10,852 nt of DNA. It comes from an uncultured Collinsella sp. GTDB lineage: Bacteria; Actinomycetota; Coriobacteriia; Coriobacteriales; Coriobacteriaceae. The stretch lies in assembly GCA_900759335.1 (NCBI GenBank), contig CAAEUX010000092.1:1-10852 (forward strand), read 5' to 3'. Positions 1-5,945 of this stretch are shown here, piece after piece. The notes under the pieces were generated by a model. The model ran no database searches, was not told where the DNA came from, and was given only the letters and a program-made list of their open reading frames with translations. Numbering within the stretch: the stretch's first letter is position 1; each line of letters starts with the position of its first letter. The position numbers and the translations under genes were made by a program.

Positions 1-3
1 GCA

Positions 4-39
4 GGCCCCGCCGACCGATTGCAAGCGGTCGGCGGGGCC
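4..39. terminator. GC-rich hairpin, possible terminator
   Basis: The arms GGCCCCGCCGACCG (4-17) and CGGTCGGCGGGGCC (26-39) pair perfectly over 14 bp around an 8-nt loop. On the plus strand the stem is followed by ATTGTGGCTCTT, which is only moderately T-rich. It could end a plus-strand gene lying left of the window, or stop minus-strand read-through from the dehydrogenase gene. The stem is seen directly; the terminator role is inferred, since no clean T tract follows on either side. Confidence 0.55.
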
Positions 40-72
40 ATTGTGGCTCTTGACAGCGGATTGGGTCATATG

Positions 73-217
73 AGCGAAAACTCGCCAGAGCGAGCAAGGT
101 GACGTGAAACGAAAGGGCGCTGACCTTCTGGTCGCGCCCTTGAAGTTGAACGTCAGATTGCCGCTCTGGCGGGTTTGCAGCGTCAACTGGTTACGCGGTT
201 CGTAGAACCGCGTAACT
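73..217. repeat. Structured interspersed repeat, copy 1
   Basis: A second copy lies at 3237-3380. It folds as one long hairpin. The outer helix is 78-92 with 162-176 (15 bp, one T.G). A93 is bulged. GCAA 94-97 pairs with TTGC 158-161, then comes a GG/GA internal loop, and TGACGT 100-105 pairs with ACGTCA 150-155. An apical hairpin at 113-141 has a bulged T121 and a TTCT loop. A 25-nt palindrome follows at 191-215. Against copy 2, pairs 84/170, 87/167, 88/166, 119/135 and 120/134 are all changed on both sides with pairing kept. The unpaired and middle-helix blocks are identical. The acting strand is unclear: each copy's single imperfect outer pair is a wobble on opposite strands. It lies directly downstream of the minus-strand SDR gene. 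It could be a 3'-UTR RNA element or a non-autonomous mobile element. Confidence 0.85.
191..215. repeat. Perfect 25-nt palindrome after SDR stop codon
   Basis: TTACGCGGTTC and GAACCGCGTAA form an 11-bp perfect stem around GTA. The same 25 nt recur without change at 3354-3378. On the minus strand this hairpin starts 3 nt after the SDR stop codon (TAA, 221-219). It could act as a terminator or 3'-end stabiliser, or be the recognised end of a mobile element. No T tract follows on the minus strand, so simple intrinsic termination is not obvious. Confidence 0.8.
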
Positions 218-218
218 G

Positions 219-1019
219 TTAGGGCCGCTGACCCATGCCACCCTCGAGGGTGACGGTCTCACCGTTCATGTACTTAAAGTCGGGACCGCAGAGCTGAACG
301 ACCACGCGGCCGATCTCCTTCTCGACGTCGCCGTAGTGACCAGCCGGCGGCATGTGGACGTTGGCCTTAAACGCCTCGGGATAGGCATCCTGGAAGTTCT
401 CGAGCGCAGCGGTCCAAGCAAGCGGGCAAACGATATTGACGTTGATGCCGTCCTTGCCCCACTCGTTGGCGGCAACGCGGGTCAGGCCGCGGATGCCCTC
501 CTTGGCGGCAGCATAGCTGCACTGGCCATAGTTGCCAAACAGGCCGGCACCCGAGGCAAAGTTGACCACGGAGCCCTTGGTCTCCTTCAGGTGCGGATAG
601 GCCTTCTGCATGTACAGGTAAGTGGCATACAGGCCAGAGTAAATGGCAAGGTTAAACTGGTCCATAGTGTGATCGGCAATGGTCACGCCCGAGGCGCTGG
701 CCTGAGCATTGTTGACGACGGCGTCGATGCGGCCGAACTCCTCAATGGCCTTGTCGATGACGTTCTGGACGACAGCCTCATTGTCCTGACCAGCCGAGAC
801 ATCGGCCTGAACAGGCAGAACCTTGACACCGTACTCGGCCTCGAGAGACTCCTTGGCGGCCTCGAGCTTGGCGACGTTGCGGCCGGTGATGACGAGGTTC
901 GCGCCCTCCTTGGCAAATGCGATATCGATGCCGTAGCCGATGGAGCCAGCGGAACCGTCCTTAAGCGTGGCCTTGCCGCCGCCGGTGACGATCACGGTCT
1001 TACCAGTGAAAAGTCCCAT
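219..1019 (-). CDS. SDR-family oxidoreductase, probable 12-alpha-hydroxysteroid dehydrogenase
   Basis: This 266-residue protein is a classical short-chain dehydrogenase that should oxidise or reduce a hydroxyl group with NAD(P)H in the cytosol. The glycine-rich cofactor loop spans residues 12-30. The NNAQ motif is at 103-106, and the catalytic residues are S156, Y169 and K173 (YAAAK). R47 after the second strand favours NADP(H). From memory, the stretches NNAQASASG, NFASGAGLFGN, CSYAAAKEGIRGL and the C-terminal GGMGQRP are nearly the same as in clostridial 12-alpha-hydroxysteroid dehydrogenases acting on bile acids. The substrate is therefore inferred from resemblance and could be another alcohol. 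The loop TGGGKA...SIGYG carries about 5 extra residues (near 18-24) that I do not recall from the clostridial enzymes. The start at 1019 was chosen over 1067 because AAAGGA sits 6 nt upstream and the fold begins at once. The gene stands alone, divergent from the coiled-coil gene, with the structured repeat abutting its stop. Confidence 0.88.
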   Translation of the reverse strand: MGLFTGKTVIVTGGGKATLKDGSAGSIGYGIDIAFAKEGANLVITGRNVAKLEAAKESLEAEYGVKVLPVQADVSAGQDNEAVVQNVIDKAIEEFGRIDAVVNNAQASASGVTIADHTMDQFNLAIYSGLYATYLYMQKAYPHLKETKGSVVNFASGAGLFGNYGQCSYAAAKEGIRGLTRVAANEWGKDGINVNIVCPLAWTAALENFQDAYPEAFKANVHMPPAGHYGDVEKEIGRVVVQLCGPDFKYMNGETVTLEGGMGQRP

Positions 1020-1307
1020 ACAAAGTCCTTTCAAATCGCGACGGGCCCACCCGCCGACTGCGCGCATCCAACTTCACGCGCCAAAAGCTGAAATGCAACT
1101 TTAGCGGGTTCAAGTGAAAAATAAAGACCGCAGCAGGCGAACGGCACAACGTCATTCGGCGAAGGGAATGTCAAGCACGAACTGGATAAAGAGGCCGAAT
1201 TTTTGTCAGCCAAACGAGCCATCGAACACGTTTTGAAACTTTGCTGCGGCGCGCGGGATGTCGGCGCGAGACTTTATCATAGGGTGACAAACAACGATGA
1301 GGAGCAC
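1020..1307. other. Divergent intergenic region
   Basis: This 288-nt spacer must hold the promoters of the SDR gene (minus) and the coiled-coil gene (plus). On the minus strand a perfect TTGACA (1174-1169) is present, but no good -10 hexamer lies 16-18 nt further on. On the plus strand TATCAT (1275-1280) is a reasonable -10. The AAAGGA ribosome binding site of the SDR gene and the GAGGAG site at 1299-1304 lie at its two edges. I see no small gene or RNA gene here. Confidence 0.6.
1275..1280 (+). promoter_or_regulatory. Candidate -10 box for the coiled-coil gene
   Basis: TATCAT matches TATAAT at five of six positions and would start transcription about 20-25 nt before the ribosome binding site at 1299-1304. 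No recognisable -35 hexamer lies at the usual distance (the sequence there is GC-only), so this is a weak call based on position. Confidence 0.3.
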
Positions 1308-3077
1308 ATGCCTATGACAGACGAGCTGGACCCCCAGACTCAACAGCATATTGATGATCCCGCAGACGTCACCGCAGATACTGACGCTGTGACCTGCGAT
1401 GGTATCGACATCGACGACCCCATCTTGGACGAAAGCGCTACGGCGGAAACCCCCGAAACAGAAAACGCCGATGAGCAAAACGACGATGCGCCCGCTCAGG
1501 ACGACGCCCCTGTACAGGACGACGCCCCGCAAGCAGCGGGCCCCATCGAGGTGTCTTCGGAAGAAGAGCTCGATGCCGTCATGGACTCCATGATGGATGC
1601 TGTCAAAGCGATGAAAGACGCCGTCGCCGATGCCGATATTGATGCCGAGGAAGAGGAGGCCGCCGAGGCGGCCTCGACCTTTGTGCCCGGCGAGACTCCG
1701 GTTGCCGACCAGGGCAGCACCATGCCCTCGTTTCTGCAGCTCGAGCACCCCACGATTGGCGCCGATGCGGTCGATCCGCACGCAGCAGGCTTTTCTGTGG
1801 TCGAGGGCGGTACCGGCAATATCGCCGCGCCGCAGGCTGCCGATGCGGACGCCGCCGACACCGCTCGCCCGACCGCCCCGCACTCCCCCGCCGCGAGCCG
1901 CGATCTGGGGACCGCTGTCTCGAACACAGCGAACGCCGTGGGCGCCTTTATCGCCCAGGGCGCCTCGGCCATGCGCGAGATGAATGCCGCGAAAAAGGCA
2001 CTTGCCGATGCCCGCGCCCACCTGGCCGAACTTGAGCAGCGCATTGCCGATCAGGCCGAGGAACTCGAGACGCGCCAGGATATCGCAGGCCGCTACGACC
2101 AGATCGTCGCCGACCAGCGCCAGGCGATTGCCACGGCCCAAAAGACTGCAGCGGCCGCCGAGATTGACCGTGATGCCCACGCCGCCAAAGCGACAGAGCT
2201 CAAGGGTCAGTTCGAACAAATGAAGACAGAGGATGACGCGACTGAGCTCCGCCTGAAGGCCGCGCTCGATGCCGTGGAGGCCCGCGAGGCGAGCTCGCGC
2301 GAGACCGGCAACCGCCTCATTCGACGTCTTGAGGATTCCAAGCGCATCCGCGACAAGGTAAAGGCCGAGCGAGACGCCGGCATTGCCGCCGCACAACAAA
2401 CCGTCGACGCCACGCGCGCCCAGCTCGAGACGCTGCGTCATGAGTATGCCGAGCTGCAACGCAATCCCTCGGCAAATCCCGCCAACTATACGGTGCGCAC
2501 CAGCGAGCTCTCGATGCAGATCTCCGACACGGCAGATGCCCTGCGTAAAGCCGAAGAAGATGTCCCGCGCATCACCGCCGACCTTGAACACTCGCTTGCC
2601 GCAGCCGAGCAGGCCGTCGAGCAGGCGCAAGCCCCCATCGCCGACGCCAAGCGAGCCCATCAGGCCGTGACGGCGGAGGCCGATGCCGCGCGCGACGAGC
2701 TGCAGACCGCAAAAACCGCCGCTGCAACGCGCCAGCGCGAACTGCGCGAGAAGATCGCTGCCGAGGACAAGGCACGCCGCGACCAAGAGCAGAGCATAGC
2801 CAACGCCCAAGCAGATGCCGCGCATGCGCAGTCGATTATCGAACAGGCGACCGAGGTGCACGACCACCCAGAGATCACTGAGTCGCTTGCAGGATCCTTG
2901 GCCCGAGACAAAGCCGAACACGCCGAGACCGAGCGAGAGGTTACCCAGCTCGAAGCCACCGAGGACGCGGTGCGCGAGCGTACCCGCGACTCACGCATCA
3001 AATTCACCGGCGCCATCGTCTGCATCGTCGCCGCAATCCTGGTGATCATCCTAGTCTGGCTGTTCGCAAGCAAGTAA
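1308..3077 (+). CDS. Acidic coiled-coil protein with C-terminal membrane anchor
   Basis: I do not recognise a named family. Numbering from 1308 (589 residues), roughly 1-125 is very acidic and contains three near-copies of DDAP(A/V)Q around residues 58-75. Residues 125-220 are Ala/Pro-rich linker. About 220-560 is Ala/Glu/Arg/Lys heptad-like sequence typical of long coiled coil, without cysteines or an ATPase motif. Residues ~566-587 form one hydrophobic helix (GAIVCIVAAILVIILVWLF) before a short ASK tail. No signal peptide is visible, so the protein is probably tail-anchored with its bulk in the cytoplasm. It may be an envelope-associated scaffold; that is inference. An in-frame TTG at 1203 lacks a ribosome site and was rejected. 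GAGGAG (1299-1304) lies 3 nt before ATG 1308 and 9 nt before ATG 1314, so 1314 is an equally likely start. It is monocistronic, with no clear terminator. Confidence 0.85.
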   Translation: MPMTDELDPQTQQHIDDPADVTADTDAVTCDGIDIDDPILDESATAETPETENADEQNDDAPAQDDAPVQDDAPQAAGPIEVSSEEELDAVMDSMMDAVKAMKDAVADADIDAEEEEAAEAASTFVPGETPVADQGSTMPSFLQLEHPTIGADAVDPHAAGFSVVEGGTGNIAAPQAADADAADTARPTAPHSPAASRDLGTAVSNTANAVGAFIAQGASAMREMNAAKKALADARAHLAELEQRIADQAEELETRQDIAGRYDQIVADQRQAIATAQKTAAAAEIDRDAHAAKATELKGQFEQMKTEDDATELRLKAALDAVEAREASSRETGNRLIRRLEDSKRIRDKVKAERDAGIAAAQQTVDATRAQLETLRHEYAELQRNPSANPANYTVRTSELSMQISDTADALRKAEEDVPRITADLEHSLAAAEQAVEQAQAPIADAKRAHQAVTAEADAARDELQTAKTAAATRQRELREKIAAEDKARRDQEQSIANAQADAAHAQSIIEQATEVHDHPEITESLAGSLARDKAEHAETEREVTQLEATEDAVRERTRDSRIKFTGAIVCIVAAILVIILVWLFASK

Positions 3078-3236
3078 ACCAGCTGCCAAAAAGCTCACCG
3101 CAACTTATTTAGATTGGCACAAGGCAACCTACCCCTCTTGCACTAATCTCTTGACATAAGGAGTGTCCCCAGGTGCCGGCACAAAAGGAACGTCCCCAAG
3201 TGCCAACAACGGCGACGCCGATGTTTTGGCGAAGTC
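3078..3236. other. Gene-free spacer with a small tandem repeat
   Basis: With the adjoining structured repeat this makes about 300 nt without a gene between the convergent coiled-coil and queA genes. It lacks a convincing T-tailed terminator for the coiled-coil gene. TTGACA at 3151-3156 has no -10 partner downstream. The only structure seen is the tandem repeat at 3160-3204. Confidence 0.6.
3160..3204. repeat. Tandem 18-nt repeat with central palindrome (REP-like)
   Basis: GGAGTGTCCCCAGGTGCC (3160-3177) and GGAACGTCCCCAAGTGCC (3187-3204) match at 15 of 18 positions with a period of 27 nt. The perfect palindrome GTGCCGGCAC (3173-3182 region) lies at the first junction, and GGCAC 3178-3182 can pair with GTGCC 3200-3204. 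From memory, GGGGAC/GTGCCGGCAC arrangements of this type occur as dispersed REP-like sequences in gut bacteria that carry single-copy Y1 (REP-associated) transposases. No transposase is present here, so the link is inferred. Confidence 0.6.
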
Positions 3237-3380
3237 AGCGAAAACGCCCCTAAGCGAGCAAGGTGACGTGAAAGAGGAGGGCATTGACCTTCTGGTCATG
3301 CCCGACGATTGAACGTCAGATTGCCGCTTAGAGGCGTTTGCAGCGTCGAGCAGTTACGCGGTTCGTAGAACCGCGTAACT
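3237..3380. repeat. Structured interspersed repeat, copy 2
   Basis: It has the same architecture as the copy at 73-217. The outer helix is 3242-3256 with 3325-3339 (15 bp, one C.A mismatch at 3249/3332, which reads as G.T on the other strand). GCAA 3258-3261 pairs with TTGC 3321-3324, and TGACGT 3264-3269 with ACGTCA 3313-3318. The apical hairpin is 3279-3303, with bulged T3285 and loop TTCT. The palindrome is at 3354-3378. Pairs 3248/3333, 3251/3330, 3252/3329, 3283/3299 and 3284/3298 are double substitutions relative to copy 1 that keep pairing. It lies directly downstream of minus-strand queA and convergent to the coiled-coil gene. Confidence 0.85.
3354..3378. repeat. Perfect 25-nt palindrome abutting queA stop
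   Basis: It is identical over all 25 nt to 191-215: an 11-bp perfect stem around a 3-nt loop. On the minus strand it begins immediately after the queA stop codon TAG (3381-3379). The shared block extends through the AG of that stop codon (AGTTACGCGG on the minus strand in both copies), so the element may supply part of it. Confidence 0.8.
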
Positions 3381-4596
3381 AACAAATGAGCATGGCGTCA
3401 CCAAAGCTGAAGAAGCGGTAGCGTTCTTCGATAGCAGCGGCGTAGGCATCCATGATCTGGTCGCGGGTGGCAAGTGCGCTTACGAGCATCATGAGCGTGG
3501 AGCGCGGCACGTGGAAGTTCGTGATCAGCGCGTCGACCACGTGATAGGTCGAGCCGGGCATAAGGTAGAGCTGCGTTGTCGCGTTCTCGCGCACCACGAT
3601 GTCGCCGCGGCCGAGCGTGTCGGCCCCGTCCTCGCGGCCCTCAAAATAGCGCGCCGTCACAGCCGGATCGGACACCGGTGCCTCAGCGTCAAAGGCGCTT
3701 TCGAGCGAGCGCACCGCCGTGGTACCGACGGCGATCACACGATGGCCCTCGGCCTTCGCCTTATGCACGGCGTCGACAACCTCCTGCGACACGTGATAGC
3801 GCTCGGTGTGCATCACGTGCTGCGTGGGGTCGTCCTCCTCCACCAGACGGAAGGTATCGATGCCCACCTCGAGCTCGACGGCGGCAAACTTCGCGCCCTT
3901 GGCCTCGATAGCGGCCATGAGCTCGGGGGTAAAGTGCAGACCCGCCGTAGGAGCGGCAGCCGAGTGCTCCTCCTTCATGGCGTAGACGGTCTGGTACTTC
4001 TCGGGATCGCCCTCGTAATCGGTAATGTAGGGCGGCAGCGGCACGTGACCGGCGGCGTGAATGGCCTCGTCGAGCGTGCGCGGCTCGCCGGCGGCATTGC
4101 AACCGGCCGGCTCAAAGCGTACCAGGCGGCCGCCGCGGCTATCGGTGACAAAGTCGACAACCTCGGCCGTCAGCACCACGGGAGCCCCCTCGGGCGCATG
4201 GGCGCCACCGGCGCGATACTCAATATGAGCACCGGGCTTCAGGCGCTTGCCCGGCTTGACCAAGCACTCCCAAACATGGCCCAGCGGATCCACGTCCTCG
4301 CGGCGCTTGAGCAGCAGGGTCTCGACCACGCCGCCCGATCCCGTTTTACGACCGATCAGACGGGCCGGCATCACGCGCGTCTGATTGATGACGAGCACGT
4401 CGCCCGGCTCGATATAGTCGATGATGTCGCGGAAGATGCGGTGCTCAACGGTACCGCCGTGCTCCAACGGCGTTCCCGCCTGGGAGCCCTTGCGATCCAC
4501 CACCAGCAGGCGGCAGGAGTCGCGCGGCTCGGCTGGAGCCTGGGCGATCAGTTCCTCAGGAAGGTTGTAGTCAAAATCATCGGTACGCATAGACAC
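3379..4596 (-). CDS. queA: S-adenosylmethionine:tRNA ribosyltransferase-isomerase QueA
   Basis: QueA transfers and isomerises the ribosyl group of S-adenosylmethionine onto 7-aminomethyl-7-deazaguanine in tRNA, giving epoxyqueuosine. The 405 residues carry family signatures throughout: FDYNLPEELIAQAP (8-21), INQTRVMPARLIGRK (70-84), PLPPYI (186-191), SAAAPTAGLHFT (212-223), GIDTFRL (245-251), VIAVGTTAVRSLES (287-300), VDALITNFHVPRSTLMMLVSA (354-374) and RFFSFGDAMLI (394-404). The usual length is about 340-360; the surplus sits in inserts near 36-50, 125-180 and 303-340, and the core looks intact. GTG at 4596 was chosen because AAGGAG lies 8 nt upstream; ATG 4590 would be 14 nt away. It follows queH by 64 nt on the same strand, consistent with one operon. 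The C-terminal Cys405 and the stop codon abut the repeat element. Confidence 0.97.
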   Translation of the reverse strand: MSMRTDDFDYNLPEELIAQAPAEPRDSCRLLVVDRKGSQAGTPLEHGGTVEHRIFRDIIDYIEPGDVLVINQTRVMPARLIGRKTGSGGVVETLLLKRREDVDPLGHVWECLVKPGKRLKPGAHIEYRAGGAHAPEGAPVVLTAEVVDFVTDSRGGRLVRFEPAGCNAAGEPRTLDEAIHAAGHVPLPPYITDYEGDPEKYQTVYAMKEEHSAAAPTAGLHFTPELMAAIEAKGAKFAAVELEVGIDTFRLVEEDDPTQHVMHTERYHVSQEVVDAVHKAKAEGHRVIAVGTTAVRSLESAFDAEAPVSDPAVTARYFEGREDGADTLGRGDIVVRENATTQLYLMPGSTYHVVDALITNFHVPRSTLMMLVSALATRDQIMDAYAAAIEERYRFFSFGDAMLIC

Positions 4597-4660
4597 GTCG
4601 GATACTCCTTATATAGCTAAAGTCCGCTCTACATCCTAGCAGGCTGCCAGCCCAAAAGAA

Positions 4661-5236
4661 CTACTTTTTGGACGCTTTGCGCTCGTCGCGGATGCGGGCG
4701 CGGTCCATGGCCGCCTCGACGGCCGAGAAACGGCAGCCGCAGTAGTTCTGCCGATACATGCCCAGCTCGCGCGAACGACGTGTCGCCTCGGGGTAATACG
4801 TGCGAAAATCGCGAATCACCGGAGTGAGACCGCGGGCAGCAGCCAGACGCTCCAACACATCATTGCAGGTTTCGAACAACTGATACGGCGAGACGGCGAG
4901 CGTCGTGCCCACAAACTCAAACCCGCGCTCCTGGGCCACACGGCACGCCTCGGCCAGACGCAGGGCATAGCATGCGCGACAGCGACGGGCTCGATCGGCG
5001 CCCAGCGGGGCCACGCCGGCCTCCCAGCGCTCCCGGTCCTCCCCCGCCTCGATAAGCTCGATGTCGCCATCGGCACACCACCGGCGCAGCTCGTCCAAAC
5101 GCCGCTGCCATTCATCGTGCGGCTGAATATTGGGGTTTGTCCAGCAGATTGTGGGCTCAAACCCTTCCTCGCGCAGCAGGCGGACCGGCTCAAGAGAGCA
5201 CGGCGCACAGCACGCATGCAGCAACAACGGCTTCAT
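4661..5236 (-). CDS. queH: Epoxyqueuosine reductase QueH
   Basis: QueH reduces epoxyqueuosine in tRNA to queuosine, the final step of the pathway; it is a non-cobalamin alternative to QueG. The 191-residue protein begins with the hallmark HACCAPCS (C9, C10, C13). It has the pair C86/C89 in RRCRACY and the C-terminal YCGC (C166, C168). These cysteines hold the iron-sulfur cluster and neighbouring metal site known for this family (formerly DUF208). The length is normal. The start was set by the ribosome site: GAGGAG touches ATG 5242 directly but sits 6 nt before ATG 5236, and HACC follows closely. The upstream reading frame to 5413 is only the shadow of the neighbouring gene. The stop codon of the upstream membrane protein (TGA at 5249-5247) runs into this Shine-Dalgarno sequence (TGAGGAG), so translational coupling is likely. 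queA follows on the same strand. Confidence 0.95.
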   Translation of the reverse strand: MKPLLLHACCAPCSLEPVRLLREEGFEPTICWTNPNIQPHDEWQRRLDELRRWCADGDIELIEAGEDRERWEAGVAPLGADRARRCRACYALRLAEACRVAQERGFEFVGTTLAVSPYQLFETCNDVLERLAAARGLTPVIRDFRTYYPEATRRSRELGMYRQNYCGCRFSAVEAAMDRARIRDERKASKK

Positions 5237-5246
5237 CGACATCTCC

Positions 5247-5813
5247 TCACCCGAAAAAGCGCACGCCAAAGGACGTATCCTCGCAGGCGACAATGCGGCG
5301 GTCGCGCAAAATGGTCCGCACGTAATACCAGTCGCCCACACAGCCCGACAAATGCAAGCCGGCCGCCAGGTAGCACAGCAGCGGATAGCCCGAAAACGCA
5401 AACCCCAGGGCAAGTGCCGCCGTCACAACAACCGTCGGCGCCAGGCAAACCGCCATGTACCGCCGGCGCGAATACACAACGCCCTCGGCGCAGGCATAGA
5501 TCATCGCCGTCTCGCGATTCGCCCCAAAGGTCACCTTCGCGCCCGCAGGCGCCAGCAGCTTAAAAAACACACCGTGCACCAGCTCGTGCACGGCGAACGA
5601 CGCCATTGAGATCGCAGCCAAGCCGACTATCCAGCCCACGACAGCCATCCAGCCGCCCGCGTCAGCCGCATCCAAGTCCGCAGGCCCGCCCATCAGCATA
5701 AACACCGGCACCAAGCACACGGCAAATGCGCCGAGCACGGCCATCCCCCACACAAAGCAGGCGTGCAGAAAATCCTCGTCTTCAAACGCATGTATGTTGG
5801 AAATCTCATTCAT
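5247..5813 (-). CDS. DUF3267-type membrane zincin (putative metalloprotease)
   Basis: This is a 188-residue integral membrane protein with about four hydrophobic segments (near residues 18-41, 55-74, 120-141 and 144-166). HELVH follows the second segment at about 77-81, a zincin HExxH active-site motif. The later SGCVGDW matches the conserved xSxGDW region I associate with DUF3267 proteins. The family is described as putative zincin peptidases; substrate and role are unknown. It is first in a minus-strand operon with queH and queA, its stop codon 10 nt before the queH start. No functional link to queuosine is evident. No clear Shine-Dalgarno precedes ATG 5813. A TATCCT hexamer (5827-5822) lies only 8 nt before the ATG, so a leaderless mRNA is possible but unproven. 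Confidence 0.8.
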   Translation of the reverse strand: MNEISNIHAFEDEDFLHACFVWGMAVLGAFAVCLVPVFMLMGGPADLDAADAGGWMAVVGWIVGLAAISMASFAVHELVHGVFFKLLAPAGAKVTFGANRETAMIYACAEGVVYSRRRYMAVCLAPTVVVTAALALGFAFSGYPLLCYLAAGLHLSGCVGDWYYVRTILRDRRIVACEDTSFGVRFFG

Positions 5814-5855
5814 AGCATCTTAGGATAGCGCCCCTGCCACGTACCCGTCCGCATG

Positions 5856-5864
5856 TGCGATAAT
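5856..5864 (+). promoter_or_regulatory. Candidate extended -10 promoter for the MetRS-like gene
   Basis: TGCGATAAT fits an extended -10 element (TGn followed by GATAAT, five of six to consensus). It lies in the 132-nt divergent spacer about 80 nt before the ATG at 5946. No good -35 is visible at 17 nt, which extended -10 promoters can tolerate. Confidence 0.35.
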
Positions 5865-5945
5865 GTCGAACGATATGCACGAATTGACCACCGCGTCGCC
5901 AAGCCTTGCGCCCGGCCGCGCTCTCACCATATGCGAAGGAGTCCC

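Noticed and set aside
70..102. ATG-initiated 10-codon frame in copy 1 (MSENSPERAR) with a similar SENAPKRAR end in copy 2
   Set aside because: Similarity follows from nucleotide conservation of the element; the substitutions fit base pairing rather than codon conservation, and no ribosome site precedes the ATG. It could still become a C-terminal fusion where the element enters a gene in this orientation.
105..203. GTG frame after AAGGTGA inside copy 1
   Set aside because: The corresponding frame in copy 2 stops after 14 codons, so a conserved peptide is not supported.
1206..2921. Long open frame on the minus strand opposite the coiled-coil gene
   Set aside because: It is an antisense shadow caused by strong GC codon bias; it has no ribosome site and its Gly/Leu/Arg-rich composition lacks domain signatures.
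3151..3156. Perfect TTGACA
   Set aside because: No -10 hexamer lies 15-19 nt downstream on the plus strand, and it abuts the tandem repeat rather than a gene.
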